Shown here: one piece after another, positions 4,599 through 11,425 of the stretch
Position numbering within the stretch: the stretch's first letter is position 1
Layout of the letters: every line of letters begins with the position of its first letter
From: Microbacteriaceae bacterium
GTDB taxonomy: Bacteria; Actinomycetota; Actinomycetes; Actinomycetales; Microbacteriaceae
Assembly: GCA_023254555.1 (NCBI GenBank)
Contig: JALRLI010000031.1
Coordinates: forward strand, 1 to 11,425
Reading direction: 5' to 3'
DNA: 11,425 nt
Translations under genes and position numbers: made by a program
Notes under the pieces: generated by a model
The model's input: the letters and a program-made list of their open reading frames with translations, nothing else
Databases searched by the model: none
What the model was told of the DNA's origin: nothing

Positions 4599-7124
4599 AT
4601 GTTTGAACGTTTTACCGACCGTGCACGTCGTGTGGTTGTGCTCGCCCAAGAAGAGGCGAAGATGCTCAACCACAATTACATTGGCACAGAGCACATCCTC
4701 CTCGGTCTGATTCACGAGGGTGAGGGTGTTGCAGCCAAGGCACTTGAACAACTCGACATCTCACTCGACGCTGTTCGCGAGCAGGTAACCGACATCATTG
4801 GTGCCGGGCAGCAGCAGCCGACCGGCCACATTCCATTCACGCCAAGAGCGAAAAAAGTGCTTGAGCTTAGCCTGCGTGAGGCACTGCAGCTCGGCCACAA
4901 CTACATCGGTACCGAGCACATTCTGTTGGGACTCATCCGCGAGGGCGAAGGTGTTGCTGCGCAGGTGCTCGTCAAGCTCGGCGCCGATCTCAACCGCGTT
5001 CGACAGACCGTTATCCAGCTTCTCAGCGGCCACCAGGCTGGCAAAGAGCAGGTTGCGGTAGGTGCAAACGAGCAATCGGGTAGCGATAAGGGTTCGCAGG
5101 TACTCGACCAGTTCGGTCGCAACCTCACGCAAGCCGCTCGAGAGGGCAAGCTTGATCCGGTGATCGGCCGTGAAAAAGAGGTCGAGCGGGTGATGCAGAT
5201 TCTTTCCCGCCGTTCAAAGAACAATCCTGTGCTTATCGGTGAACCCGGTGTTGGTAAGACCGCAGTCGTCGAAGGACTCGCTCAGGCTATTGTGAAAGGC
5301 GATGTTCCTGAGACGCTGAAAGACAAGCAGCTGTACGCGCTTGACCTGGGCGCGCTGATTGCCGGTAGCCGCTACCGTGGCGACTTTGAAGAACGCCTGA
5401 AGAAGGTCACCAAAGAGATCAAGACCCGCGGTGACATCATCGTGTTCATCGACGAGATCCACACCCTTGTTGGTGCGGGTGCTGCCGAGGGCGCGATTGA
5501 TGCGGCGAGCATCCTGAAACCAATGCTCGCTCGAGGTGAGCTCCAGACCATCGGTGCCACCACGCTCGATGAGTACCGCAAGCACTTTGAGAAAGATGCC
5601 GCACTCGAACGTCGCTTCCAGTCTGTTTTGGTGAACGAGCCAAGCATTGCGCACACCATTAACATCTTGAAGGGATTGCGCGACCGCTACGAAGCGCACC
5701 ACAAGGTTTCAATCACCGATGGCGCAATTGTGTCGGCGGTGAACCTTGCTGACCGTTACATCAGTGACCGCTTCTTGCCAGACAAAGCTATTGACCTCAT
5801 CGATGAGGCGGGCGCGCGTCTGCGTCTGTCGATTCTGTCGAACCCGCCGCAGCTTCGTGAGTTCGATGAGAAGGTCGAGACTGTACGCAAAGAAAAAGAA
5901 GCCGCTATCGAGGGACAAGACTTCGAAAAGGCTGCTCGCCTGCGCGACGAAGAGAAGAAGCTCATCGGCGAGAAGCTGCGGCTCGAAAAAGAGTGGCGCA
6001 AGGGCGAGGTCGAAACGAACGCAGTTGTTGACGAAGGCCTGATTGCTGAGGTGCTGGCTCAAGCTACGGGCATCCCCGTTTTCAAGCTCACCGAAGAAGA
6101 GACTGCCCGTCTCCGTTTCATGGAAGAGGCGCTGCATCAGCGCGTGATCGGCCAAGAAGAAGCCATTTCGGCAATCTCAAAGGCTATTCGCCGTCAGCGC
6201 GCTGGCCTGAAAGACCCGAAGCGTCCAAGCGGTTCGTTCATTTTCGCGGGTCCGACCGGCGTTGGTAAGACTGAGCTGGCGAAAGCGCTCGCTGAGTTCT
6301 TGTTCGACGACGAAGACGCAATGATCTCGCTCGACATGTCCGAGTTTGGTGAAAAGCACACCGTTTCTCGTCTGTTCGGTGCCCCTCCGGGCTTCGTCGG
6401 CTTCGAAGAGGGTGGCCAGCTCACCGAGAAGGTGCGCCGCAAGCCGTTCAGCGTTGTGCTCTTTGACGAAATTGAGAAGGCTCACCCAGACATCTTCAAC
6501 TCGCTGTTGCAGATTCTTGAAGAGGGTCGCCTCACAGATGGCCAGGGTCGAGTCGTTGACTTTAAGAACACCGTAATCATCATGACCACGAACCTCGGAT
6601 CGAAGGGCATTGCTGGTGGTCCGGTTGGCTTCCAGATGGGTGGCGAGGCAGGCATCGGCTACGACATCATGAAGGGCAAGGTTATGGAGGAGCTCAAGAA
6701 GCACTTCAAACCCGAGTTCTTGAACCGTGTCGATGACATCATCGTGTTCCCGCAGCTGAACAAAGACGAGCTTCTGCAGATTGTGAATCTGTTCGTGAAG
6801 CGACTCGAAGATCGTCTGCTCGACCGCGATATGAGAATCGAAGTTTCGCTTCCCGCCCGTGAGCGGCTGATTGAACTCGGTTTCGACCCGGCGCTCGGTG
6901 CCAGGCCACTCCGTCGTGCGGTGCAGCACGAGGTGGAAGATCGACTCTCTGAGCGCATCCTCGACGGAATTGTTGTGCCGGGTGACTTGGTCAAGGTTGA
7001 CTACAACGGAACCGAGTTCACGTTTGAGAGTGAGCGAAGCGAAGATTTGGCAGACGCCGCGGAGACCAGCTCGGCAGCATCCGCTGCGGCGGCCGCATCC
7101 ACCGCGCCAACAATCGACGAGTAA
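4599..7124 (+). CDS. clpC: ATP-dependent Clp protease ATP-binding subunit ClpC
   Basis: An 841-aa Hsp100/AAA+ unfoldase that feeds substrates to the ClpP1P2 peptidase in the cytoplasm. The start at 4599 gives the canonical N-terminus MFERFTDRARRVVVLAQEEA. Domains in order: a double Clp_N repeat (about 1-145; HNYIGTEHILLGLI occurs twice); AAA1 with Walker A GEPGVGKT (214-221) and Walker B FIDE (D285, E286); a middle domain with a UVR motif around 430-455 (FEKAARLRDEEKKL); AAA2 with Walker A GPTGVGKT (551-558) and Walker B LFDE (D623, E624); a ClpP-docking VGF loop (676-678, GGPVGFQMGG); a C-terminal D2-small domain; and an Ala/Ser-rich tail. All catalytic residues are intact and the length is typical of actinobacterial ClpC1, the target of cyclomarin and ecumicin. 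Two ClgR-like boxes upstream suggest stress-responsive activation. Monocistronic expression is possible, although the next gene starts only 35 nt downstream. Confidence 0.98.
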   Translation: MFERFTDRARRVVVLAQEEAKMLNHNYIGTEHILLGLIHEGEGVAAKALEQLDISLDAVREQVTDIIGAGQQQPTGHIPFTPRAKKVLELSLREALQLGHNYIGTEHILLGLIREGEGVAAQVLVKLGADLNRVRQTVIQLLSGHQAGKEQVAVGANEQSGSDKGSQVLDQFGRNLTQAAREGKLDPVIGREKEVERVMQILSRRSKNNPVLIGEPGVGKTAVVEGLAQAIVKGDVPETLKDKQLYALDLGALIAGSRYRGDFEERLKKVTKEIKTRGDIIVFIDEIHTLVGAGAAEGAIDAASILKPMLARGELQTIGATTLDEYRKHFEKDAALERRFQSVLVNEPSIAHTINILKGLRDRYEAHHKVSITDGAIVSAVNLADRYISDRFLPDKAIDLIDEAGARLRLSILSNPPQLREFDEKVETVRKEKEAAIEGQDFEKAARLRDEEKKLIGEKLRLEKEWRKGEVETNAVVDEGLIAEVLAQATGIPVFKLTEEETARLRFMEEALHQRVIGQEEAISAISKAIRRQRAGLKDPKRPSGSFIFAGPTGVGKTELAKALAEFLFDDEDAMISLDMSEFGEKHTVSRLFGAPPGFVGFEEGGQLTEKVRRKPFSVVLFDEIEKAHPDIFNSLLQILEEGRLTDGQGRVVDFKNTVIIMTTNLGSKGIAGGPVGFQMGGEAGIGYDIMKGKVMEELKKHFKPEFLNRVDDIIVFPQLNKDELLQIVNLFVKRLEDRLLDRDMRIEVSLPARERLIELGFDPALGARPLRRAVQHEVEDRLSERILDGIVVPGDLVKVDYNGTEFTFESERSEDLADAAETSSAASAAAAASTAPTIDE

Positions 7125-7136
7125 ACCCTCTGTTAA

Positions 7137-7151
7137 CCTGCCGGCGGTAGG
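7137..7151 (+). other. Small hairpin in the clpC/acetyltransferase gap
   Basis: CCTGCC (7137-7142), loop GGC, GGTAGG (7146-7151) can pair as a 6-bp stem with one G-T wobble. It has no T run, so it is not a standard terminator. It lies just before the next start and would cover the only G-rich stretch there. It overlaps the proposed leaderless promoter -10, so only one of these readings is likely to matter. Confidence 0.25.
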
Positions 7152-7153
7152 CT
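7148..7153 (+). promoter_or_regulatory. -10 element for a leaderless acetyltransferase transcript
   Basis: TAGGCT (T-A-x-x-x-T) ends 6 nt before the ATG at 7160, the spacing at which transcription would begin on the A of the start codon. Leaderless genes with this arrangement are common in actinobacteria, and no good Shine-Dalgarno sequence is present. No clear -35 is seen. Confidence 0.4.
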
Positions 7154-7159
7154 TTCGGT

Positions 7160-7687
7160 ATGGCAATAAAGGGTGAACACGGCATCAAAGTTCGGCACGC
7201 CCGCACGAAGGATGTGCGCGCAATTGCGGCGCTCATGCAGCCGTATGTGCAAGAGCGAATCCTGCTGGGTAAAGATCTCGTGGTGCTCTATGAATCGGTG
7301 CAAGAGTTTCGCGTCGCCGTGACGCCTGAAGACGAGGTCGTTGGCGCCGGAGCGCTGCACGTGATGTGGGATGACATCGCCGAAGCGCGCTCTATTGCGG
7401 TGCGCCAAGACTGGCTGGGCAAAGGTGTGGGTCGAGTGTTACTTGAAGGGCTTGAACGCGACGCCCTGAAGCTTGGCCTGAAATCGCTGTTCTGTCTCAC
7501 CTTTGAGGTGGCATTCTTCGAGCGTGCTGGATTTGAGGCGATGGACGAGGGCGAGCCCCTGGTTGCTGCAGACGTGTACGCCGAACTTGTTCGTTCGCCT
7601 GATGAGGGTGTTGCTGAGGCGCTCGACCTTGCGAGAGTGAAACCGAACACCCTCGGTAACACTCGAATGCTCAAGCGCATCGGGTAG
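7160..7687 (+). CDS. argA: Amino-acid N-acetyltransferase (N-acetylglutamate synthase, Rv2747 type)
   Basis: A 175-aa single-domain GNAT enzyme. It resembles the short actinobacterial N-acetylglutamate synthase (Rv2747 of M. tuberculosis, recalled), which makes N-acetylglutamate from acetyl-CoA and glutamate (or glutamine) as the first step of arginine synthesis. Shared signatures are VRHARTKDVRAI, ERILLGKDLVVLYESVQEF, GAGALHVMWDDIAEARSIAV, FCLTFEVAFFERAGF and the ending VKPNTLGNTRMLKRIG. The acetyl-CoA pyrophosphate loop is WLGKGVG (G87, G89, G91). No amino-acid kinase domain is fused, as expected for this type. No other arginine gene is visible nearby, which is common for this family. The start has no clear ribosome binding site but follows a TAGGCT -10, so translation may be leaderless. 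The following gene starts 3 nt after the stop. Confidence 0.88.
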   Translation: MAIKGEHGIKVRHARTKDVRAIAALMQPYVQERILLGKDLVVLYESVQEFRVAVTPEDEVVGAGALHVMWDDIAEARSIAVRQDWLGKGVGRVLLEGLERDALKLGLKSLFCLTFEVAFFERAGFEAMDEGEPLVAADVYAELVRSPDEGVAEALDLARVKPNTLGNTRMLKRIG

Positions 7688-7690
7688 CGG

Positions 7691-8314
7691 ATGGCTTCGC
7701 TCAAAGACCCGGTTGGTCCGCACTCGCCTTCGGTCTATCGGCGGCGGCGCCTCGTTGCGCTCTTAGTGCTGATTGCGATACCGGTTGTTGTGTTGCTGAT
7801 TATTTTCAAGCCGGGTTCGACCGGCGGCGTGACCGAGCGGCAAAAGGTTGATGTTCCGGCAGACATCAAATCTGGCTCAACGAAGAAAGCGACGACCAAT
7901 GCTGACGACCTGCCCGGCTGTAAGAAGAGCAATCTCACGGTCACCGCTGTCGCGAGTAAAGAGTCGTATGCGGCGGGTGAAAGCCCTGAAATCTGGATGA
8001 CCATCTCGAACTCCGGAACGAAGCCCTGTGTTGTCGACCTCGGAACAAAAGAGCTCTCATTCAGCATCAAAAGTGGTGATGAGGTGTACTGGAATTCGGT
8101 GGATTGCCAAACTGGTGCCGATAGTCGTGAGGTCATCCTCTCGCCAGAAAACCCGCTCTCTACTCAGAAAATAACGTGGGATCGAACTCGGAGCAGTCCC
8201 GAAACCTGCGCGGTCGCCCGAGAGCCCGTGCCCGCTGGTGGAGCCGCCTACAAGGTCACCGCGACCGCGAATGGCGTTGAGTCGGCTGAGCCGTGGCAGT
8301 TCTTGCTCAACTAA
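7691..8314 (+). CDS. Membrane-anchored extracytoplasmic protein, function unknown
   Basis: A 207-aa protein I cannot assign to a named family. A basic cytoplasmic N-terminus (YRRRR, 16-20) precedes one hydrophobic helix (about 21-39, LVALLVLIAIPVVVLLIIF), with no lipobox or obvious signal peptidase site, so it is probably a type II membrane protein. A polar linker (about 40-72) leads to an extracytoplasmic beta-rich domain (LTVTAVASKESYAAGESPEIWMTISNSG at about 79-106) like an Ig-fold or DUF4232-like sandwich. Four cysteines, C77, C113, C139 and C173, could form two disulfides. It follows the acetyltransferase gene by 3 nt with no own ribosome binding site, so it is probably translationally coupled. 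A link with amino-acid acetylation is not evident; the pairing may only be operonic. Confidence 0.8.
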   Translation: MASLKDPVGPHSPSVYRRRRLVALLVLIAIPVVVLLIIFKPGSTGGVTERQKVDVPADIKSGSTKKATTNADDLPGCKKSNLTVTAVASKESYAAGESPEIWMTISNSGTKPCVVDLGTKELSFSIKSGDEVYWNSVDCQTGADSREVILSPENPLSTQKITWDRTRSSPETCAVAREPVPAGGAAYKVTATANGVESAEPWQFLLN

Positions 8315-8321
8315 ATCAGTT

Positions 8322-8345
8322 CTGCGCCCATGAGATCAGTCGCAG
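8322..8345. terminator. Weak hairpin between two convergent genes
   Basis: CTGCG (8322-8326) and CGCAG (8341-8345) form a 5-bp stem with a 14-nt loop in the 42-bp gap between the membrane protein and the PucR gene. There is no T run. It is offered only because two convergent transcripts must end here and nothing better is present. Confidence 0.2.
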
Positions 8346-8356
8346 TTCTAGGGCTC

Positions 8357-9913
8357 CTACTGCTCAAGCAACCTCAGGGCTATCCAGAGCTCTGCCCGGT
8401 CATCAGCGTTGTGCAGTGATTTTCCGGTGAGCTGCTCGATTCTGTCGAGCCGGTGCCGAAGCGTGTTGCGATGCACACCGAGTGATGCTGCGGCGGGGCC
8501 TGCTTGACCGTTGTGAGAGAGGAACGACTTGAGGGTTTCGCGCAGCGCGGTGGTCTCACTGTCGTCATCGGCGAGCGGGCCCAGCACGCTGTCGCGCAAG
8601 TCTTGGTAGGGCACAGAAGAGAGCGCTTCAATGAGTGGCGAGCCCTGGTCTACCCATATTTCTTTCGGTTTACGCGCGCTGATACCGGTGTTGACTGCGA
8701 GCTCAGCGAGCTCTTTGATTTTTGCCCAGGCTGATGAGAAGCTGATTCGAGCTCGGGCGAGTTCTACGTCTCGACCGATCACAACGTCGAGTTTGTAAGA
8801 CTTCGCAAGATCAATGACTCGCTTGGTTTCATTCTCGTTCGCGGCGTCACAAATAATGATGAGCCGTGCGACGTCACTTCTCGCTTCACCGAACGGATGC
8901 TCATCAAGCGTTTCTGGCCGGGTGATGAGTTTGGTCGCGGTGACTCCGAGTGCAGCTTCGGTTGCGAAAGGGTCAACGAGTTCGGGATGCCCCTGAAGCA
9001 CCAGTACCCGAACTCGGTTTGGCAGGGGAGCGCCAGGCCAGAGCACTGCGGAGGCAGCCGCCGCAGATTCAGTTTCACCGCGAAGCAGCAGCGAGGCGAT
9101 GCGCTCACGCCGGTCAAAATCACTGTTGAGCTCGGCTCGCTGCCGTGTGTCTTCGAGGCTCAAGACGATGGTTGCCGCTGTGATCGCACCCTGCTGGGCA
9201 GGAGTCGGCGGGTTTGCGCCGACAATCGCTAAGAAACGGTGGGCGACTCCGTGCAAGCCGAGTGGATGCACCAGCCATGCGCGATCACGATTCGATGCGC
9301 CGAGCGCGGCTCTGGTGGTATCTGTTGCAAGAGTTTTGACGGCGTCGAGCAGTTCGTCGAACACGTGCATGCCGGGCGTTGCCGACTCGACGCTGCCGTC
9401 TGAGCGCAATACCGCGGCTTGTGAGTCAGTGGCAGCGGCGAGCCGCGCGAGTACGCCGGGGGTACCCTGGGCGCTGAACGCCTGGTTCAAGATGTTGCGC
9501 TGTGTGCTCAGCGCCCGGCGCGCACTCGCGAGCTCGTCGTTTCCGACGAGGTCGGCAACTGCCTTCGACACCGCAATGAACGGGGTGGTGGGGGGCACCT
9601 CAAACAGGGCCACGCGGTAGGTTGCGGCAGCTTCGACGAGTGCTGGGGGTGTTGCCGCGTGGTTGACGCCGACAGCGAACCCGATCGCAGCGGCCTGGGC
9701 ACGGCTGAGGCTCGATACAAAGTCGCGCCAGCGGGCATCGTTTGCGGTGAGTGACAACCCGGTGGTGAGCACTATTTCGCCGCCCTCAAGGTACGGGCTC
9801 GGGTCGGTCAGCTCAGTGGTCGAAACCCATCGAATTTCTGGATCAATACCGCTCGACGTCACGAGTTTGAGGTCGAGGTCTGGTGCGGTGAGCACTTCAG
9901 CGAGGGTGGCCAT
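8357..9913 (-). CDS. PucR family transcriptional regulator
   Basis: A 518-aa regulator of the purine-catabolism-type family. The N-terminal PucR domain (about 1-125) begins MATLAEVLTAPDLDLKLVTS and includes ELTDPSPYLEGGEIVLTTGL, the usual ligand-sensing module. A central GGDEF-like/PucR linker region follows. The C-terminal PucR helix-turn-helix (about 457-513) reads HNGQAGPAAASLGVHRNTLR with the hallmark HRNTLRHRLDRI at 481-492. PucR proteins often activate or repress a divergent catabolic operon in response to its substrate, so the CoA-transferase/dehydrogenase pair is the likely target. The start at 9913 (ATG) is preferred; a TTG at 9940 would add nine residues unlike the family. No Shine-Dalgarno sequence precedes it. 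AAGAAT on the minus strand (9925-9920) ends 6 nt before the ATG and could give a leaderless transcript. Confidence 0.93.
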   Translation of the reverse strand: MATLAEVLTAPDLDLKLVTSSGIDPEIRWVSTTELTDPSPYLEGGEIVLTTGLSLTANDARWRDFVSSLSRAQAAAIGFAVGVNHAATPPALVEAAATYRVALFEVPPTTPFIAVSKAVADLVGNDELASARRALSTQRNILNQAFSAQGTPGVLARLAAATDSQAAVLRSDGSVESATPGMHVFDELLDAVKTLATDTTRAALGASNRDRAWLVHPLGLHGVAHRFLAIVGANPPTPAQQGAITAATIVLSLEDTRQRAELNSDFDRRERIASLLLRGETESAAAASAVLWPGAPLPNRVRVLVLQGHPELVDPFATEAALGVTATKLITRPETLDEHPFGEARSDVARLIIICDAANENETKRVIDLAKSYKLDVVIGRDVELARARISFSSAWAKIKELAELAVNTGISARKPKEIWVDQGSPLIEALSSVPYQDLRDSVLGPLADDDSETTALRETLKSFLSHNGQAGPAAASLGVHRNTLRHRLDRIEQLTGKSLHNADDRAELWIALRLLEQ

Positions 9914-9915
9914 AG

Positions 9916-9970
9916 TGTAATTCTTGCACAAATGAAACAACGCAACTATGCAGATATTACAATTACAATT
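9916..9970. repeat. ATTACA/TGTAAT repeats in the divergent promoter (putative operator)
   Basis: The tandem repeat ATTACAATTACAATT (9956-9970) is two and a half copies of a hexamer. TGTAATT at 9916-9922 is the exact reverse complement of AATTACA at 9961-9967, 45 bp away. The A+T-rich block lies in the spacer between PucR and the CoA-transferase and next to a possible CoA-transferase promoter, where a regulator binding site is expected. No experimental PucR consensus was matched. Confidence 0.35.
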
Positions 9971-9989
9971 CAGCCCTGGTTTGTAGTGT
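9962..9989 (+). promoter_or_regulatory. Possible promoter of the CoA-transferase operon
   Basis: ATTACA (9962-9967, 4 of 6 to TTGACA) and TAGTGT (9984-9989, T-A-x-x-x-T) are separated by 16 bp. Initiation near 9996 would give a leader of about 70 nt that starts right before a strong hairpin. The -35 is part of the ATTACA repeats, so a bound regulator would touch polymerase. The match is moderate. Confidence 0.35.
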
Positions 9990-9996
9990 TAACAGC

Positions 9997-10022
9997 GTCG
10001 GGGGAGCCCCACACCCCCCGGC
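9997..10022 (+). other. G+C-rich hairpin in the CoA-transferase leader
   Basis: GTCGGGGG (9997-10004) pairs with CCCCCGGC (10015-10022): seven Watson-Crick pairs and one G-T wobble, closing a 10-nt loop (AGCCCCACAC). An alternative pairing of the G run with CCCC inside the loop is also possible. No T run follows, so it is not a standard terminator. It may stabilise the 5' end or be a protein-binding or attenuating element. Confidence 0.4.
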
Positions 10023-10065
10023 ACATTCAGGCCAAGCCCCTTGAAGCCAGAGAAAGGCCAACTCG

Positions 10066-11214
10066 ATGTCTCACACTCGTGGTGCACTAGCTGGAGTTCG
10101 AGTAGCGGATTTCTCTCGAGTACTCGCTGGTCCGTATGCCACGATGATGCTCGCTGATTTGGGCGCAGACGTGATCAAGATCGAGGGCCCAGAGGGTGAT
10201 GGCACCCGCCAATGGAAGCCACCAGCAAACGCTGCCGGGCAGAGCACCTATTTCGCGGGCACGAATCGTAACAAGCGATCAATCGTGTGCGACCTCAAAG
10301 AAGCAGAGGGCTTAGCTGAAGCCAAGCGCCTCGCGCACAGCGCAGACGTCGTTATTCAAAACTTCAAACCCGGCACGATGGAAAAGTTTGGCCTCGGTTA
10401 CGAGCAAGTCGCTGCCGTAAATCCAGGCGTCATTTACTGTTCGGTTTCTGGCTTCGGCGAAGATAAAGGAGCAGCACTCCCCGGTTACGACTTGCTCGTG
10501 CAGGCAGTTGGTGGCCTGATGAGTATCACCGGCCAGGCAGACGGTGAACCGACCAAAGTTGGCGTTGCCCTTGTTGACGTGCTCACCGGCATGAACGCAG
10601 TCATCGGTATTGAAGCGGCGCTGATTGCGCGGGCCGAAACCGGTAAAGGTCAGCATGTGCAGGTCAATCTGTTGTCGTCACTTCTCAGCGCACTCGTGAA
10701 CCAAGCGTCAAGCACGCTCGAAACGGGTAAGTCACCGGGACGAATGGGCAACGCGCATCCGAGCATCGCCCCATACGAAACTCTGCGTGCAGCTGACACC
10801 GAGATTGCGCTTGCTGTGGGCACCGACGGTCAGTTCGCAGCCCTGGCAAATCTGCTCGGTAAACCAGAGCTTGCTTCCGACGAGCGGTTCATCAACAACG
10901 AGTCTCGTGTCGCACACCGCGCTGAGCTTCGTGAAACACTCGAGGCGATTCTCGGTACCAAAGCCGCTGATGACTGGCTGCCCGGGATGACCGCAGCGAA
11001 CATCCCCGCCGGTAAAGTGAACAACATTCATGAGGCCATCGCACTTGCCGATTCACTCGGCCTTAACCCTGTCGCTGAAACGCCCCTGCATCAGGGTGAC
11101 ACCACACACACCATTCGCACCATCGCGAACCCCATCGGCCTCTCAGAGACTCCAGCCACGTACTCAATCGCACCACCAGAACTCGGTGCTGACCAGGGCG
11201 CTGACTGGCTTTAG
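10066..11214 (+). CDS. CaiB/BaiF (family III) CoA-transferase, possibly glutarate-type
   Basis: A 382-aa cytoplasmic enzyme that moves CoA between carboxylic acids through an aspartyl-CoA anhydride. The N-terminus GVRVADFSRVLAGPYATMMLADLGADVIKIE is the family hallmark, followed by NRNKRSIVCDLK and GYDLLVQAVGGLMSITG. The catalytic aspartate is most likely D171 in VALVDVLTGM. Length is normal. These segments are close to those of SUGCT/GcdG-like enzymes that activate glutarate or related dicarboxylates with succinyl-CoA. Together with the acyl-CoA dehydrogenase beginning 41 nt downstream, this suggests glutarate to glutaryl-CoA to crotonyl-CoA, but the acid cannot be proven from sequence. The start at 10066 has GAAAGG (10052-10057) 8 nt upstream. 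The gene ends in tandem in-frame stops (TAG TAA). Confidence 0.9.
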   Translation: MSHTRGALAGVRVADFSRVLAGPYATMMLADLGADVIKIEGPEGDGTRQWKPPANAAGQSTYFAGTNRNKRSIVCDLKEAEGLAEAKRLAHSADVVIQNFKPGTMEKFGLGYEQVAAVNPGVIYCSVSGFGEDKGAALPGYDLLVQAVGGLMSITGQADGEPTKVGVALVDVLTGMNAVIGIEAALIARAETGKGQHVQVNLLSSLLSALVNQASSTLETGKSPGRMGNAHPSIAPYETLRAADTEIALAVGTDGQFAALANLLGKPELASDERFINNESRVAHRAELRETLEAILGTKAADDWLPGMTAANIPAGKVNNIHEAIALADSLGLNPVAETPLHQGDTTHTIRTIANPIGLSETPATYSIAPPELGADQGADWL

Positions 11215-11255
11215 TAAACCAACACGCAAACAAGACCTCGAACAAAGGAACTCAC

Positions 11256-11425
11256 ATGACAACCACCATTGACCAGCTGTTCAATATTTCGGATTACGTC
11301 ACCGAAGAAGAGCGCGAGTGGCAGATGAAGGCTCGCAAGTATGCGCAGGAGCGCATCCGTCCAATCATCGATGAAGACTTCGAGAATAAGGTGCTTCGCA
11401 CCGAGGTACTGAAAGAGATGGCTGT
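11256..11425 (+). CDS. Acyl-CoA dehydrogenase, N-terminal fragment (3' cut by window end)
   Basis: The first 56 codons of a gene running past the window edge. The start at 11256 has AAAGGA (11245-11250) 5 nt upstream. The protein begins MTTTIDQLFNISDYVTEEER and continues with an amphipathic helical stretch (KARKYAQERIRPIIDEDFEN) that resembles the N-terminal alpha domain of FAD-dependent acyl-CoA dehydrogenases, in particular the glutaryl-CoA dehydrogenase type (TEEER...VRPII). The catalytic glutamate and the FAD-binding region lie outside the window. Co-directional placement 41 nt after a family III CoA-transferase repeats the gcdG-gcdH pairing known from glutarate catabolism in other bacteria. 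Another acyl-CoA dehydrogenase subtype is possible. Confidence 0.78.
   Translation, partial: MTTTIDQLFNISDYVTEEEREWQMKARKYAQERIRPIIDEDFENKVLRTEVLKEMA

Noticed and set aside
4599..5050. Internal repeat in clpC (HNYIGTEHILLGLI twice) as a possible duplication event
   Set aside because: It is the normal double Clp_N repeat found in all ClpC proteins.
6177..7166. Long open frame (329 codons) on the minus strand opposite clpC
   Set aside because: It lies fully antisense to the highly conserved AAA2 region of clpC, has no recognisable motif or ribosome binding site, and reflects third-position G/C bias.
8297..8349. Three copies of CAGTTCT (8297, 8317, 8343) around a convergent gene junction
   Set aside because: Short 7-mers with irregular spacing (20 and 26 bp), one inside a coding region; too weak to call an operator or repeat family.
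9914..9940. TTG start adding nine residues to the PucR regulator
   Set aside because: No ribosome binding site, residues unlike the family, and ATG 9913 gives the canonical MATLAEVL start.
1..11425. Search for defence systems, phage genes, insertion sequences, CRISPR arrays or tRNA genes
   Set aside because: No transposase or integrase, no regular spaced repeats, no tRNA-like cloverleaf and no nuclease/toxin pair was seen. Nearly all the sequence is accounted for by conserved chromosomal genes.

Overview
The window (about 11.4 kb, moderately high G+C) looks like chromosomal DNA of an actinomycete, most likely from Microbacteriaceae or a close relative. The reasons are a ClpC very like the actinobacterial ClpC1 type, an Rv2747-type N-acetylglutamate synthase, an arsenate-mycothiol-transferase-like ArsC, a PucR regulator with the usual actinobacterial architecture, several starts with no Shine-Dalgarno sequence, and tandem ClgR-like sites upstream of clpC. 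I see no rRNA, tRNA, CRISPR array, insertion sequence or phage gene. No gap between genes exceeds 300 bp; the largest are about 125 bp (pirin/clpC) and 152 bp (PucR/CoA-transferase).

Layout. 1-435 (+): C-terminal end of a surface protein with an Ig-like domain and a membrane anchor. 513-3424 (+): four genes in one direction, namely cardiolipin synthase, a 96-aa cysteine-rich protein of unknown function, an ArsC-type low-molecular-weight phosphatase that overlaps it by 11 nt, and a TetR-family regulator. 3421-4473 (-): a pirin gene whose stop codon overlaps the tetR stop; a perfect 16-bp palindrome covers both stops and may act as a bidirectional terminator. 4599-7124 (+): clpC, divergent from pirin, with two ClgR-like boxes 21 bp apart between them. 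7160-8314 (+): an N-acetylglutamate synthase-like acetyltransferase and, 3 nt later, a membrane-anchored extracytoplasmic protein with four cysteines. 8357-9913 (-): PucR-family regulator. 10066-11214 (+) and 11256-end (+): a CaiB/BaiF (family III) CoA-transferase and the start of an acyl-CoA dehydrogenase, divergent from the PucR gene.

How the genes may work together. The right-hand block reads as a regulated acyl-CoA catabolic unit: PucR controlling a CoA-transferase that activates a dicarboxylic acid (glutarate is the best guess) and a dehydrogenase that oxidises the CoA ester. The centre holds the ClpC unfoldase under a probable ClgR-type proteolysis control region. The left block joins membrane phospholipid synthesis to a small thiol-rich protein and ArsC; the overlap of these last two is the least explained association in the window. 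Most genes are ordinary housekeeping or accessory functions. The points most worth following up are the Cys-rich protein/ArsC pair, the tandem ClgR-like boxes, the stop-codon palindrome and the repeat- and hairpin-rich PucR/CoA-transferase spacer.
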